DNA of 38,395 bases from a bacterium (GTDB lineage: Bacteria; Hydrothermota; UBA3073; JACQXS01; JAQTXJ01), in NCBI GenBank assembly GCA_028688815.1, contig JAQTXJ010000019.1, positions 1-38,395 on the forward strand. The letters are read 5' to 3'. Position 1 is the first letter of the stretch. Every line of letters begins with the position of its first letter. This document shows, piece after piece, positions 22,186 to 31,048 of this stretch. The notes under the pieces are model-generated. The model did no database searches. It was given only the letters and a program-made list of their open reading frames with translations, and was not told where the DNA came from. The position numbers and the translations under genes were made by a program.

Positions 22186-24244
22186 TATTATTCTATTTGC
22201 AGCTTTCCTCGTTGTGCTCAATTTGATGTATCCTGCTCCCATCAACACCAAGTTTAATTTACAAATCGGGACAGTTGCGCCAAGGGACATAATAGCTCCC
22301 TGTACTTTTTACATTCAAAAGAATAAAAGCGAACTTCAAATGGAAACGGAAAAGGCAAAACAGTCCGTAGTTCCCGTATTAAGAAAGACGCTAATTCCTG
22401 CAAGTCAACAAGCAAGTCAGTTTTTTCAAAAGCTTGATGAAATAAAAACAGATTCCGTGCCTTATGACAAAAAGAAAGAAAACCTCGCTTTAATAATGCC
22501 GACGATTACAGAACAATCGAGTTCCATGCTTTTGAAAAAGCCTTATTCCGCCATACGGGATACGTTAATTAGTCTTATAGACGAATTTATGGAAAAAGGC
22601 GTTATTGAATCTACGAGTTTAATTATCTCGCCCATTGTTGTGATTGTGGGACAGGAAGTGCCGACTTTTTTAGAAAATTTTATAGATTACGATAATATTT
22701 CTATATCTCTTAAGGAAAAAGCCTCAAGCAGCTTTAAGGATAAGGCAACAACAAATGCTTTTGTAGAAATAGGAGAGTTTTTTATTAAGCCAAACTTAAA
22801 ACTCGACTATGCGGAAACGGAAAAAAGGAAAGAACAAATTATCGCTCAGGTAAAGCCAACAAAGGGTATCATCCAAAAAGGAGAAATTATTGTCAGGGCG
22901 CACGACATTGTTACTCCAAGCATTTTAGAAAGATTAAGTTCTTTGCCACAATCTTCAGGAGAAACCAAATTGTCTATAATTCTTGGCAGGAACGTTATTT
23001 ATATTATAGCAATATTTGTTCTATTACTATGCATTTATTTTCTTCATCTTACATTACTTAATGATTTAAAGAAGATGGGTTTACTTTTACTGCTTCTAGC
23101 GGTTACGGCAGGGATGACATCCATCGTATTAGTTTTAAACTTATCCGGGTATCTTATCCCGGTAGCGACATTTGGGATACTCGTCTCCTTATTGTTGGGC
23201 ACACAAGTAGGAATAATAGGAGTCATCACTCTAACTATTTTAATTAGTGCATATACCGGGGGGGATTTCGGTCCGATAATTTTATCTCTTTTTGCCGGAA
23301 ACATTTCAGTATTTGCCTCTTCGAATGTAAAAAGGAGTTTTGATTTTTACAAACCGTTAGCTTATCTTGCTTTAGCTTATGGGGTTACGGCTGTTGCGGT
23401 AGAGTTGCTAAAATTAAGTCCTTTTTTACCTTTATTGGTATCAGTGGGATGGGCATTACTCGGAGGAGTTGCATCTGCTTTTATAGCATTTGGATTATTG
23501 CCGTTATTTGAAAATGCTTTTAAGATTACGACATCCATTACTTTATTAGAATACGCGGATTTCAATCATCCTATGATGCAAAGGCTTGCCGTTTATGCGC
23601 CGGGGACATATCATCATTCGATTACCGTTGCTAATCTTGCAGAAGCCGGTGCGAGAGCAGTAAATGCATATCCTTTATTGGCAAGAGTAGGCGCATATTA
23701 TCATGACATAGGGAAATTAAAGAAACCTAATTATTTTGTTGAAAACCAAGGAGAACGGCATCGCAACAGCAAAATTAAGCCTGAGTTAAATGCGTTAGTT
23801 GTTATTTCTCACGTAAAAGAAGGAGTAGAGCTTGCACAGAGCGAAGGTTTTCCAAAAGAAATAGTAGACATCATTGCATCTCATCATGGAACGACTATGG
23901 CATCTATGTTTTACCAGAAAGCAAAAGAAAACGAGAGCGAGGGAAGTGATGTAAACGAACTGGACTTTAGATACCCGGGGCCGTTACCAAAAACAAAGGA
24001 AGCGGCTATTGTTATGCTTGCAGACGTAGTTGAAGCAACGGCAAGGAGTGTTGATTCGCCAGCACCTAACAAGTTAAAAAACATTATAGAAGAAACCATA
24101 AAAATGAGATTGGAAGAGAATCAACTTTCCATGGCAAATTTAAGTCTGGAAGAATTACGAAAAATAGAGAGCAGTTTTTTACCTATATTAATGGGCGTAT
24201 TTCACCCACGTATTTCTTATGAAAAAAATATTTCTTCAAAATAA
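22160..24244 (+). CDS. 7TM-HD cyclic-dinucleotide phosphodiesterase, PgpH-like
   Basis: 694 residues. N-terminal membrane helix (about 8-25), extracytoplasmic 7TMR-HDED domain (about 40-270), seven membrane helices (about 275-455), then a cytoplasmic HD domain: YHHSITVANLAEAGA (His485-His486), YYHDIGKLKKPNYF (His515-Asp516), IIASHHGTT and MLADVVEATARS. This is the architecture of PgpH, which hydrolyses c-di-AMP. It overlaps phoH by 26 bases and ybeY by 26 bases, showing a tight operon. Signal sensed by the outer domain is unknown. Confidence 0.93.
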   Translation: MKKKIRTNSIILFAAFLVVLNLMYPAPINTKFNLQIGTVAPRDIIAPCTFYIQKNKSELQMETEKAKQSVVPVLRKTLIPASQQASQFFQKLDEIKTDSVPYDKKKENLALIMPTITEQSSSMLLKKPYSAIRDTLISLIDEFMEKGVIESTSLIISPIVVIVGQEVPTFLENFIDYDNISISLKEKASSSFKDKATTNAFVEIGEFFIKPNLKLDYAETEKRKEQIIAQVKPTKGIIQKGEIIVRAHDIVTPSILERLSSLPQSSGETKLSIILGRNVIYIIAIFVLLLCIYFLHLTLLNDLKKMGLLLLLLAVTAGMTSIVLVLNLSGYLIPVATFGILVSLLLGTQVGIIGVITLTILISAYTGGDFGPIILSLFAGNISVFASSNVKRSFDFYKPLAYLALAYGVTAVAVELLKLSPFLPLLVSVGWALLGGVASAFIAFGLLPLFENAFKITTSITLLEYADFNHPMMQRLAVYAPGTYHHSITVANLAEAGARAVNAYPLLARVGAYYHDIGKLKKPNYFVENQGERHRNSKIKPELNALVVISHVKEGVELAQSEGFPKEIVDIIASHHGTTMASMFYQKAKENESEGSDVNELDFRYPGPLPKTKEAAIVMLADVVEATARSVDSPAPNKLKNIIEETIKMRLEENQLSMANLSLEELRKIESSFLPILMGVFHPRISYEKNISSK

Positions 24245-24722
24245 TTTGGCATTTACCTTGCCGGTTAAATACATAAAACAACTCAAATCGTTGACGTTGC
24301 AGATACTTGAGACAGAGGAGAAAACGGTCACCGCTCACCGCCACGGCGGGATCTTCGACAAGGCGGGATGTTCCACATCTCTAAAACTACCTTCAAACAT
24401 AGAGATCGGAATCACATTCGTAGACAATACACAAATTAAGAAATTAAATGCAAAATACAGAAAGAAAAATACACCGACAGACGTTATTGCTTTTCGTATA
24501 GACGCGGAAACATCCAAGAAGTCCAACAAAAACGTAGCACTTGGAGACATATACATATCCGTGGAAAGAGCATCCGAACAAATTATAAAAGGCGAAACCC
24601 TTGCATTAGAGTTAGTACATCTTTTAATTCATGGTGTATTGCACGTTCTTGGATACGACCACAGTGTTAAAATGCGCAGCAAAGAGAAATATTATTTCAA
24701 GAAATTCAGTTCTAACTATTGA
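24219..24722 (+). CDS. ybeY: Endoribonuclease/rRNA maturation factor YbeY with an internal repeat insertion
   Basis: 167 residues, longer than the usual 150 or so. The zinc site HGVLHVLGYDH (His138, His142, His148) and the conserved NAKYRKKNTPTDVIAF are intact, so the enzyme should work in rRNA processing. Residues about 37-53 (VTAHRHGGIFDKAGCST) have no family counterpart; their DNA (about 24327-24378) contains CACCGCCACGGCGGGAT, like the GCGGGAT palindromes found between genes, placed in the loop between the first helix and the strand EIGITFVD. This looks like an in-frame palindrome insertion in a tolerant loop. Overlaps the HD gene by 26 bases. Confidence 0.9.
   Translation: MKKIFLQNNLAFTLPVKYIKQLKSLTLQILETEEKTVTAHRHGGIFDKAGCSTSLKLPSNIEIGITFVDNTQIKKLNAKYRKKNTPTDVIAFRIDAETSKKSNKNVALGDIYISVERASEQIIKGETLALELVHLLIHGVLHVLGYDHSVKMRSKEKYYFKKFSSNY
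24327..24378 (+). repeat. Palindromic repeat inside ybeY
   Basis: CCGCCacGGCGGGATC followed by a second AAGGCGGGATG. It resembles the intergenic CCCGCC ... GGCGGGAT units and adds about 17 codons to ybeY without a frameshift. Borders are approximate. Confidence 0.5.
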
Positions 24723-24758
24723 AATAGTAAGTTATTTTTTCCATAATAAATTACAAAA

Positions 24759-25682
24759 ATGCTTTTAATAGAATTCATTTCTTTAATTGTTCTTCTTAGC
24801 ATGTCTGCTTTTTTTTCCGCTTCCGAGACGGCTATATTTCATCTGCCGGTTATAACGATTGACAAACTAATTTACCGCCATAAAAATCTACAAATATTGA
24901 AAAGGAGGGAACTATTTCTCGGGACGATACTTTTTGGGAATACGCTTGTTAACGTAAGCGCATCAATAATTTCAGGACAAATAGTTTACCAGATATTTCA
25001 CAGCTCATACATACTAATATTAACTTGTGTTTTGACTTATATTTTACTGGTATGCGGTGAAGTTACGCCGAAACTTTATTCCCTCCGTAATGCAGAAAAA
25101 ATTGCAATTAAGGCAACTCCTATTTTAAATATATTGAGATATATATTATCTCCGGTTGTGTTCCCGCTGGAAGCATTAATTTCTTTTATTTCTCCTAAAA
25201 AGCAATCAAATTTCAGTAAAGAAGAATTCAAAACCTTTATCGAATCAGACAAACAATTGAGTATGAAAGCCCAGAAGATTATATTGAATTTATTAGATTT
25301 TAAAAACTTTACCGCAGAGAATTTAATGACACCTATTACACAGTTGGAGTGTCTTGAAGATTCTAGTCTCCCGGACAAAACGTTGGTTGCAAAATTAAAA
25401 CACTCCAGAATTCCAGTCTACGAAAATGATATTGCAAATATAAAGGGCATTTTCTATGTGAAAGATATGTTAAAAATAAATAACAATGAAACGTATATGT
25501 CTCTCAAACAATTAATGCGGGAGCCTTATTATGTAGAGAAATCAATGAAAGCATCGGAAGTGTTTACGGAATTTAATAGAAGACGCATTCACATTGCCGT
25601 GGTGACGGACGATTCAAAAAAGACATTGACTGTCGGAATAATTACTATGGATGATATTTTAAAAACCATAATTCTTAAATAA
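24759..25682 (+). CDS. DUF21/CBS-domain membrane protein (CorB/CNNM-like), first of pair
   Basis: 307 residues. Three to four membrane helices of a CNNM/DUF21 domain (1-135; SAFFSASETAIFHLP, FGNTLVNVSASIISGQIVY, CGEVTPKLYSLRNAE) followed by a CBS pair (about 180-305; NLMTPITQLECLED, RIPVYENDIANIKGIFYVKDML, GIITMDDILKTI). The family includes CorB/CorC and YhdP-type proteins tied to Mg2+ export and resistance. No C-terminal CorC_HlyC domain is visible, so it is a short form. Adjacent to a second copy; together they may form a heterodimer. Follows ybeY as in many genomes, where CorC is also a neighbour of ybeY. Confidence 0.88.
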   Translation: MLLIEFISLIVLLSMSAFFSASETAIFHLPVITIDKLIYRHKNLQILKRRELFLGTILFGNTLVNVSASIISGQIVYQIFHSSYILILTCVLTYILLVCGEVTPKLYSLRNAEKIAIKATPILNILRYILSPVVFPLEALISFISPKKQSNFSKEEFKTFIESDKQLSMKAQKIILNLLDFKNFTAENLMTPITQLECLEDSSLPDKTLVAKLKHSRIPVYENDIANIKGIFYVKDMLKINNNETYMSLKQLMREPYYVEKSMKASEVFTEFNRRRIHIAVVTDDSKKTLTVGIITMDDILKTIILK

Positions 25683-25686
25683 TAAT

Positions 25687-26622
25687 ATGCTTATAATACT
25701 TATATTGTTGTTGTTCTGCGCTTTTTTTGCTGCCTCGGAAATGGCATTTATCGGGTGCAACTGGGTAAGATTGAAGAACTGGGCAGATAATAAAAAACCG
25801 GGAGCAAAGCTGGCTTTGAAATTATTACATCACCAGGAAAACCTTTTAGGAACGATACTTGTAGGAACGAATTTAACCATTGTCGGAATGAGTTTGCTCG
25901 CAAATAAATACTGGGAAAATAAAATACCGGAATTTTTAATATCCCTGATATGTACTGTAGCTATTTTTCTATTCGCTGAGATACTTCCAAAGGCTATCGT
26001 TTCAAGAGCCAAAGATAAGTTCTTCATTCTGTTTACGCCTATGTACATATTTTTTTACTGGGTTCTTTATCCTTTTATATTCATTGTTTACAGGACTGCT
26101 ACAGGAATATTGAAGTTATTAAAATCAACTTCTTTGCCACGTAATTCCGTCTTTACAAAGGAAGAATTCAGGGTAGCTTCCAAACATCTTTTCTCGCTCA
26201 AGGAGCAAGGGATTATATTACGGTTAGTTGAATTCGACAGCAAGCCTGCGAGAGATATAATGATTCCATTAAATCAAATATGCGCGATAGAAATAAGTTC
26301 TTCCGTTGAAGAAGCGAAAAAAATAGCTGCTGAAACTCAATATTCAAGACTTCCCGTGTATGAAGAAACGCTTGATAAAATAGTCGGGTATATAAGAGCA
26401 AGGGATTTATTAATCACGGATGACATTAAAACTATTATTAAAGAATGCAAAATTGTAACGGAAACAAAATTACTTAATGAAATGCTTAACGAATTGAATA
26501 TGGATAAGCCCGGGCTTATAATGGTAACGAATGCGAACAATAAAATAACGGGTATGATTACGATGGAAGACATCATCGAAGAGCTGTTTGGTGAAATAGA
26601 AGACGAGTACGATAAGATATAA
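25687..26622 (+). CDS. DUF21/CBS-domain membrane protein (CorB/CNNM-like), second of pair
   Basis: 311 residues, 4 bases after the previous stop. The DUF21 domain has the family elements LLFCAFFAASEMAFIGCN, LGTILVGTNLTIVGMSLLA and FAEILPKAIVSRAKDK; the CBS pair has IMIPLNQICAIE, YSRLPVYEETLDKIVGYIRARDLL and TGMITMEDIIEELFGEIEDEYD, whose end is the classic CBS-to-CorC junction, but the CorC domain itself is absent. The two copies are only distantly alike, so the duplication is old or both were inherited together. Probably divalent-cation transport at the inner membrane. Confidence 0.9.
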   Translation: MLIILILLLFCAFFAASEMAFIGCNWVRLKNWADNKKPGAKLALKLLHHQENLLGTILVGTNLTIVGMSLLANKYWENKIPEFLISLICTVAIFLFAEILPKAIVSRAKDKFFILFTPMYIFFYWVLYPFIFIVYRTATGILKLLKSTSLPRNSVFTKEEFRVASKHLFSLKEQGIILRLVEFDSKPARDIMIPLNQICAIEISSSVEEAKKIAAETQYSRLPVYEETLDKIVGYIRARDLLITDDIKTIIKECKIVTETKLLNEMLNELNMDKPGLIMVTNANNKITGMITMEDIIEELFGEIEDEYDKI

Positions 26623-26762
26623 TCTTTCTCAAACAGACAAAACAATTTGCCACTAAAACACTAAAGCACTAAAAAACAGACAACAGAAAGCAACCACTCC
26701 GCCATAGCGGAGTAAACTCCGAACACAGAGAACAGATAACGAAAAGAGTAAGCAACTAAAAT

Positions 26763-27290
26763 ATGCAAGATAATACAATGCCTTTGATTTTTGGACGCCC
26801 ATTGTGGAATAAAATTTTATTTATTGTTTTTGTTTTGTTAACTATTTTGGAGTTCGGGATTGATTTGCAAAGTGATTTACATTATGGTTTCTCTTTTTAT
26901 AAAATATCAACGTATCTTATGGCTGTTGTTCTGTTAGATTTTTTTGCAGCTATAATGTTTTCTAAAGTAATTGTAACGAAAGAAGAATTGATTTATGAGC
27001 CAGGTGGCTTCATTTGTAAATGGTTTTTCAGAAAAAGATTAAAATGGCAGGATTATAAGTTTTATCTACATTATTGGATAGATGTGCTCCCTTCAAGTAA
27101 ACACCTATATTCGTATACAACGATTTGTGCTGTTGAAAAGAAAAGCAATAAAATGCGGTTTAAGTTAAAATCAAGATATCCTGAATATATGAAAGGAATA
27201 GTAGAAGCGTTGGGAGATGCTTGTTCAGAGTCTGAAAGAGTAAGAGACTATACGTTTTGGGATTGGTTAGACGATAAGTTTGATAGATAA
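26763..27290 (+). CDS. Unknown membrane protein with PH-like cytoplasmic domain
   Basis: 175 residues, no recognised family. Two N-terminal membrane helices (about 15-35 and 48-70: KILFIVFVLLTILEFGI, TYLMAVVLLDFFAAIMF) are followed by VIVTKEELIYEPGG and a soluble part with alternating strands (RLKWQDYKFYLHYWIDVLP, YSYTTICAVEKKSNKMRFKL) ending in a Glu/Asp-rich helix. Two helices followed by a strand-rich domain recalls bacterial PH-domain membrane proteins (YdbS/DUF304-like), but this is only a shape argument. No clear ribosome site. It stands alone between the CBS pair and a repeat-rich gap; 26640-26760 holds CCGCCATAGCGG and ACACAGAGAAC repeat fragments. Confidence 0.6.
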   Translation: MQDNTMPLIFGRPLWNKILFIVFVLLTILEFGIDLQSDLHYGFSFYKISTYLMAVVLLDFFAAIMFSKVIVTKEELIYEPGGFICKWFFRKRLKWQDYKFYLHYWIDVLPSSKHLYSYTTICAVEKKSNKMRFKLKSRYPEYMKGIVEALGDACSESERVRDYTFWDWLDDKFDR

Positions 27291-27610
27291 AAAGACGAAT
27301 ACTAGAATATTTGTCGCGACCTGCCCAGACTTTTTCAAATCCCTGTTAAATTAGCTGTCTTTCTTTTTCTTGTAAATCTGAGTTTATCTGCGTCCAAAAA
27401 TTCTGTTTTTCTAACTTTCAATCTTTCCGTTTTTCGTGGTAATTCGTGTGGACTGTAATTCTTCTCGTTTTTATTTTTCCCCTGTCTTCTATTTGTTAAT
27501 CCGTGGTAATCCGTGTAAATCCGTGGCTGAATTTTCTGTTTTTCTAACTTTCAAGCTTTCCGCTTTTCGTGGTAATCTTTGTAGTCCTGTAGTTCCATTC
27601 TTTTGCTATA
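27291..27610. repeat. Gap with CCGTGGTAATCCGTG repeats and a long direct repeat
   Basis: No gene seen. A 43-base segment at 27401-27443 recurs with three differences or so at 27534-27577 (TTCTGTTTTTCTAACTTTCA, then CTTTCCG, TTTTCGTGGTAAT). Between them GTTAATCCGTGGTAATCCGTG and TAAATCCGTGGCTGAATTTT are tandem variants of a GTGGTAATTCGTG unit; the reverse complement of the same motif appears at 7049-7066 and 38365-38390. This family of near-palindrome-free repeats is common in metagenomic bacteria; it has no CRISPR spacing. Confidence 0.7.
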
Positions 27611-29539
27611 TTAATAGAAAATAGTCACCAGCAATATCAGCATTCCGACAAAGAGCCATACTACGTAAGAAGTTATGATTCCGGTGTGGGCTTTCCTTAA
27701 CAGGTTGCCTGCTTCAACAAGCGCTTTATACATAGTATTCCAAACATAGTCCGCTAACCTGTCGCCTAATACCCAGATGATATTTGCAAATGCAAGGAAG
27801 AATCCTTTTCCCCAGAGATAGAAATCGTATTTTCCGTTTGATGCGTTATTATATATTTTTCCGAATCCCATTTCATTTTTTACGGTATTATAAAATTCTC
27901 CTCCACTGACATTAGCTGTTTCCATTTTATCGATATCTTCTCCTCCGATGAAAGCGGTAGTGGTTCTCGTATTTTTAACTCCGTTCAACAGATAAATAAT
28001 TACTCCGACTATAAGTCCTACGATAATAAGTAAAGTCGCCAGTGTCGGCACCCAGTTTCCCAGAGACGGCGGTACTGAGCCAATAATTGGGTAAATAAAA
28101 GTGCTTAATGGAACTTTATACGCAAATATGCCAAACGCTATACAAAGCAAAGCAAGCACAACTACGGGTCCGGCTGTGGCAAAACTTTCTTTTTCTTTTA
28201 CATCCTGAGAGTTTCTTTTCTGTCCAAGGAATACTCCATGAACCAATTTTACGAATGAAGCAAGCGTTAAAGCGCTTCCGAACATTGCTGCAATCAACCA
28301 TAACACCCATATCCCCGTCCCTGACCTTCCCGATTCTATTATGCCCTGATACACCATCCACTTCGAGAAGAATCCGTTAAACGGGGGGACGCCTGAAATT
28401 GACAATGCGGCAACAAGACACGCGACAAAAGTCCAGGGTAGAGCTTTTGAGAGACCGCCCATATTTTCTATTTCCGCGCTGTTTGCGGTTTTTGCTGCTG
28501 AGCCTCCGCATAGAAACAAACAGCTTTTATATATGGCATTGTTGACCATATGGAAAAGTCCTCCCGCTATACCGATCGGAAGACCCGTACCTATACCAAT
28601 GACCATATATCCTACTTGAGATACTGCGTGATAAGAAAGCAATTTCATTATGTTGTGTTGAACCATAGCCATCATTACGGCAGCAATAAGTGTAAACGAG
28701 CCGATTATCATAAGCACTAAAGACAACCCAGAATTCGGAACAAAATCAAAAAAGTTAAGACAGATTCTGGAAAGCAGATATATTCCTAATAGTTTGTCTA
28801 AAGATGCCGGCAAGAATGCCATAATCGGGACAGGCGTAGATTTGCTGGCGTCAGGTATCCACGTATGAAAAGGCATAGAGCCTGCTTTGGCAAGGGCGCC
28901 TATCAGCATCAGGATAAAAGATGTGATAGCGAGTCCACTGTTTAATGGGATTTTTGATATATCGCTCATTCTGAACGTGTGCGTTATGCTCCACAACAAT
29001 AAAATTCCCAGTAATAAGCAGAAATCCGAAAACCCCATAATAAATAACCCTTTTAATGCTACTTTATAAGAGCCGAGACTTAACAAGCCATACATAGTCA
29101 GAAGCACTATTCCCCAGAAAATCACGAATATTATAAAATCGTTTGCCAGAACTGCGCCGCATCCCGCTCCAATCGTAAGAAGCAAGTATCCATAATATTC
29201 CGGGAGACGGGGTTTCTGCCCTTCATTATCAAATGAGTTATTTATGCTTTTTGTGGAATATATGGAAACAAGAAGACCGAACAAGTTGATAAATATCAGT
29301 AAGAACGCGGAATATATATATCCCCTTAAAGCAAAGTTAACTCCGATAGCCGGTATCCAAGTGTAATTTAAAGATATGTCATAGCCGGAATTAACGGCAT
29401 TTAATATATAAAAAGAAAATAAAAGTCCTACAGAACTTCCGGTTATTGCCAATGCGGAACGGAATCCTTTTGAAATTTTAGGAAAAACAAGGACAAAAAC
29501 TCCAAGAATAATCGGTAAAAAAATTGTTAAAGCAAGCAT
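27611..29539 (-). CDS. Stand-alone NuoL/MrpD-like proton-conducting subunit
   Basis: 642 residues from ATG 29539, which has AGGAGG 5 bases upstream; a longer frame to 29662 adds a repeat-derived hydrophobic stretch with no ribosome site. About 16 membrane helices. The antiporter core is clear: ALAKAGSMPFHTWIPDASKSTPVPIMAFLPASLDK with Lys in the two key helices, LLSYHAVSQVGYMVIGIGTG, GGLFHMVNNAIYKSCLFLC and SGVPPFNGFFSKW with the distal-channel Lys. Such subunits pump H+ or Na+ in complex I, Mrp antiporters and membrane hydrogenases. No partner subunit gene flanks it, and the C-terminal 130 residues (GGEDIDKMETANVSGGEFY...) resemble the extension of HyfB/EhrA-type proteins. Host complex unknown. 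Confidence 0.88.
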   Translation of the reverse strand: MLALTIFLPIILGVFVLVFPKISKGFRSALAITGSSVGLLFSFYILNAVNSGYDISLNYTWIPAIGVNFALRGYIYSAFLLIFINLFGLLVSIYSTKSINNSFDNEGQKPRLPEYYGYLLLTIGAGCGAVLANDFIIFVIFWGIVLLTMYGLLSLGSYKVALKGLFIMGFSDFCLLLGILLLWSITHTFRMSDISKIPLNSGLAITSFILMLIGALAKAGSMPFHTWIPDASKSTPVPIMAFLPASLDKLLGIYLLSRICLNFFDFVPNSGLSLVLMIIGSFTLIAAVMMAMVQHNIMKLLSYHAVSQVGYMVIGIGTGLPIGIAGGLFHMVNNAIYKSCLFLCGGSAAKTANSAEIENMGGLSKALPWTFVACLVAALSISGVPPFNGFFSKWMVYQGIIESGRSGTGIWVLWLIAAMFGSALTLASFVKLVHGVFLGQKRNSQDVKEKESFATAGPVVVLALLCIAFGIFAYKVPLSTFIYPIIGSVPPSLGNWVPTLATLLIIVGLIVGVIIYLLNGVKNTRTTTAFIGGEDIDKMETANVSGGEFYNTVKNEMGFGKIYNNASNGKYDFYLWGKGFFLAFANIIWVLGDRLADYVWNTMYKALVEAGNLLRKAHTGIITSYVVWLFVGMLILLVTIFY

Positions 29540-29760
29540 AGTTCCTCCTGTAATTTTAATAATCTTAATAATTACAAAATTATTAATATCCAACCACAGA
29601 GCACACAGAGAAAACAACAAAAAACAAAAACAGAAAACGAAAAGTTTGAGTTTTGAGAGCAAAACACGGAGAGCACAGAGAACTAATGTTTTCTATGCGC
29701 TCCCTATGGTTTCTTTCCGTTTGTTTCATATAATTATACATACAATTTAATTTCATTTTG
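29540..29760. repeat. Gap with ACCACAGAG.ACACAGAG fragments
   Basis: No gene seen. CAACCACAGAGCACACAGAG (29591-29610) and AAACACGGAGAGCACAGAGA (29662-29681) are copies of a repeat also seen at 7081, 10911, 11832 and 26728. A TTTCATATAATTATACATAC segment near 29735 could hold a minus-strand promoter for the NuoL-like gene. Confidence 0.5.
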
Positions 29761-30210
29761 TCAAATTTTAGTATTTTTATTTCGTAATTTTTTGAAAAAT
29801 TCTTCCATAAGAGACTTGCAAACCGGTTCAAGAATACCCGAAACTACTTGAAGTTTAGGAGTTTTAATCTTGTAAGAGCTGACAAGTCCGCCTGCAAGGT
29901 GGTCGGCAACTCCAAATACGCATTTGGAAATACGCGCGAGCATTATTGCCCCGGCGCACATCGGACAAGGTTCAACCGTTACGTAAATAATGGCATCGTT
30001 AAGTCGCCAGTTGTTTAAAGTATTTGCGGCGCTTGTGATGGCGATTATTTCGGCGTGGGCGGTTGGGTCATTTAGGGATTCAATCCGGTTATGTCCGCGT
30101 CCTATTATTTTATTATCCAGAACAATAACAGCGCCGACTGGGACTTCTTTCTTGTCCAATGCGAGTTCCGCCTCTTTAACGGCTTCCCCCATAAAATATG
30201 CATCCGTCAT
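29761..30210 (-). CDS. tadA: tRNA-adenosine(34) deaminase TadA
   Basis: 149 residues from ATG 30210, whose ATGA overlaps the TGA of the transketolase gene; an upstream in-frame start at 30276 lies within that gene. TadA converts A34 of tRNA-Arg to inosine. Zinc and catalytic residues are His52 and Glu54 in TAHAEI and Cys82/Cys85 in VEPCPMCAGAI; the substrate-loop residues GHNRIESLNDPTAHAE and the C-terminal RNNK-like LRNKN are present. Length is normal. Guanine deaminase is a related fold but lacks this pattern of TadA residues. Confidence 0.92.
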   Translation of the reverse strand: MTDAYFMGEAVKEAELALDKKEVPVGAVIVLDNKIIGRGHNRIESLNDPTAHAEIIAITSAANTLNNWRLNDAIIYVTVEPCPMCAGAIMLARISKCVFGVADHLAGGLVSSYKIKTPKLQVVSGILEPVCKSLMEEFFKKLRNKNTKI

Positions 30211-31022
30211 AATGATTTTTCTATTTCTTCGACCGCCTGTTTCGCCTGTTCCGCATTTGGCGTTACGCCGTGCCATTTCAGAGGAGTCTTTTCCATAAAC
30301 GACACTCCTTTACCTTTCTTGGTCGGCGCAATTATCATAACGGGTTTACCTTTTATCTTTTCTGCCTGTTCAAATGCGGACAAGAGTTCGTCAAAATTAT
30401 GTCCGTCTTTTAATTCAATAACTTCCCATCCGAAGGCTTTCCATTTATCCGCTAAAGGAAGGGGATTTTTTATATCCGTTATTGGACCGTCTATCTGGTA
30501 ACCGTTATGGTCAAGTACTACGCAAAGGTTATCGAGTTTGAATTTTGCGCTACCCATTGCGGCTTCCCAGATTTGTCCTTCATTAATCTCCCCGTCACCA
30601 AGTAAAGCATATACTCTATAGTCTAATTTATCGAGCTTCCCTGCCATTGCAATCCCGTTTGCGATTGACAATCCCTGTCCCAAAGAGCCTGTACTTGCTT
30701 CAATTCCCGGAATTTTTATGTAAGGGTGTCCCTGTAAAGGTTTTCCGCTTTTCCGTAATTCCCATAACCATTCCCGTGGGAAGTATCCCAGTTTTGACAG
30801 CACCGCATAAACCGTAGGAACGCCGTGTCCTTTAGAAAGAACGAATCTATCTCTCGACGGAAGTTTAGGATTTTTCGGGTCATATTTCATTACTTTAAAG
30901 TACAACGCGACTACAATCTCGACGCAGGACAATGACCCTCCCGGGTGTCCCGACCCTGCTTTTTCAAGCATTTGTATTATGTCTGTTCTTATTTCTTTTG
31001 CTGTTTGTTTTAGTTCTTGCAT
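30207..31022 (-). CDS. Transketolase, N-terminal (thiamine-diphosphate-binding) subunit
   Basis: 271 residues from ATG 31022, chosen for GGAGG about 10 bases upstream; a GTG at 31052 overlapping the pdxA stop is an alternative. Only the N-terminal half of transketolase is present: AGSGHPGGSLSCVEIVVALYF, SKGHGVPTVYAVL, EASTGSLGQGLSIANGIAMAGK, and the TPP motif LLGDGEINEGQIWEAAMGSAKFKLDNL. Split transketolases need a separate C-terminal subunit, usually adjacent; here tadA follows instead, so the partner must be elsewhere. It complements rpiB in the non-oxidative pentose pathway. Confidence 0.93.
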   Translation of the reverse strand: MQELKQTAKEIRTDIIQMLEKAGSGHPGGSLSCVEIVVALYFKVMKYDPKNPKLPSRDRFVLSKGHGVPTVYAVLSKLGYFPREWLWELRKSGKPLQGHPYIKIPGIEASTGSLGQGLSIANGIAMAGKLDKLDYRVYALLGDGEINEGQIWEAAMGSAKFKLDNLCVVLDHNGYQIDGPITDIKNPLPLADKWKAFGWEVIELKDGHNFDELLSAFEQAEKIKGKPVMIIAPTKKGKGVSFMEKTPLKWHGVTPNAEQAKQAVEEIEKSL

Positions 31023-31048
31023 TTTAATTTTTCCTCCGCTTTCTGTGT

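Noticed and set aside
27401-27600. CRISPR array from repeated GTGGTAATCCGTG units
   Set aside because: Units vary in length and spacing, run into each other without unique spacers of constant length, and no cas genes are near.
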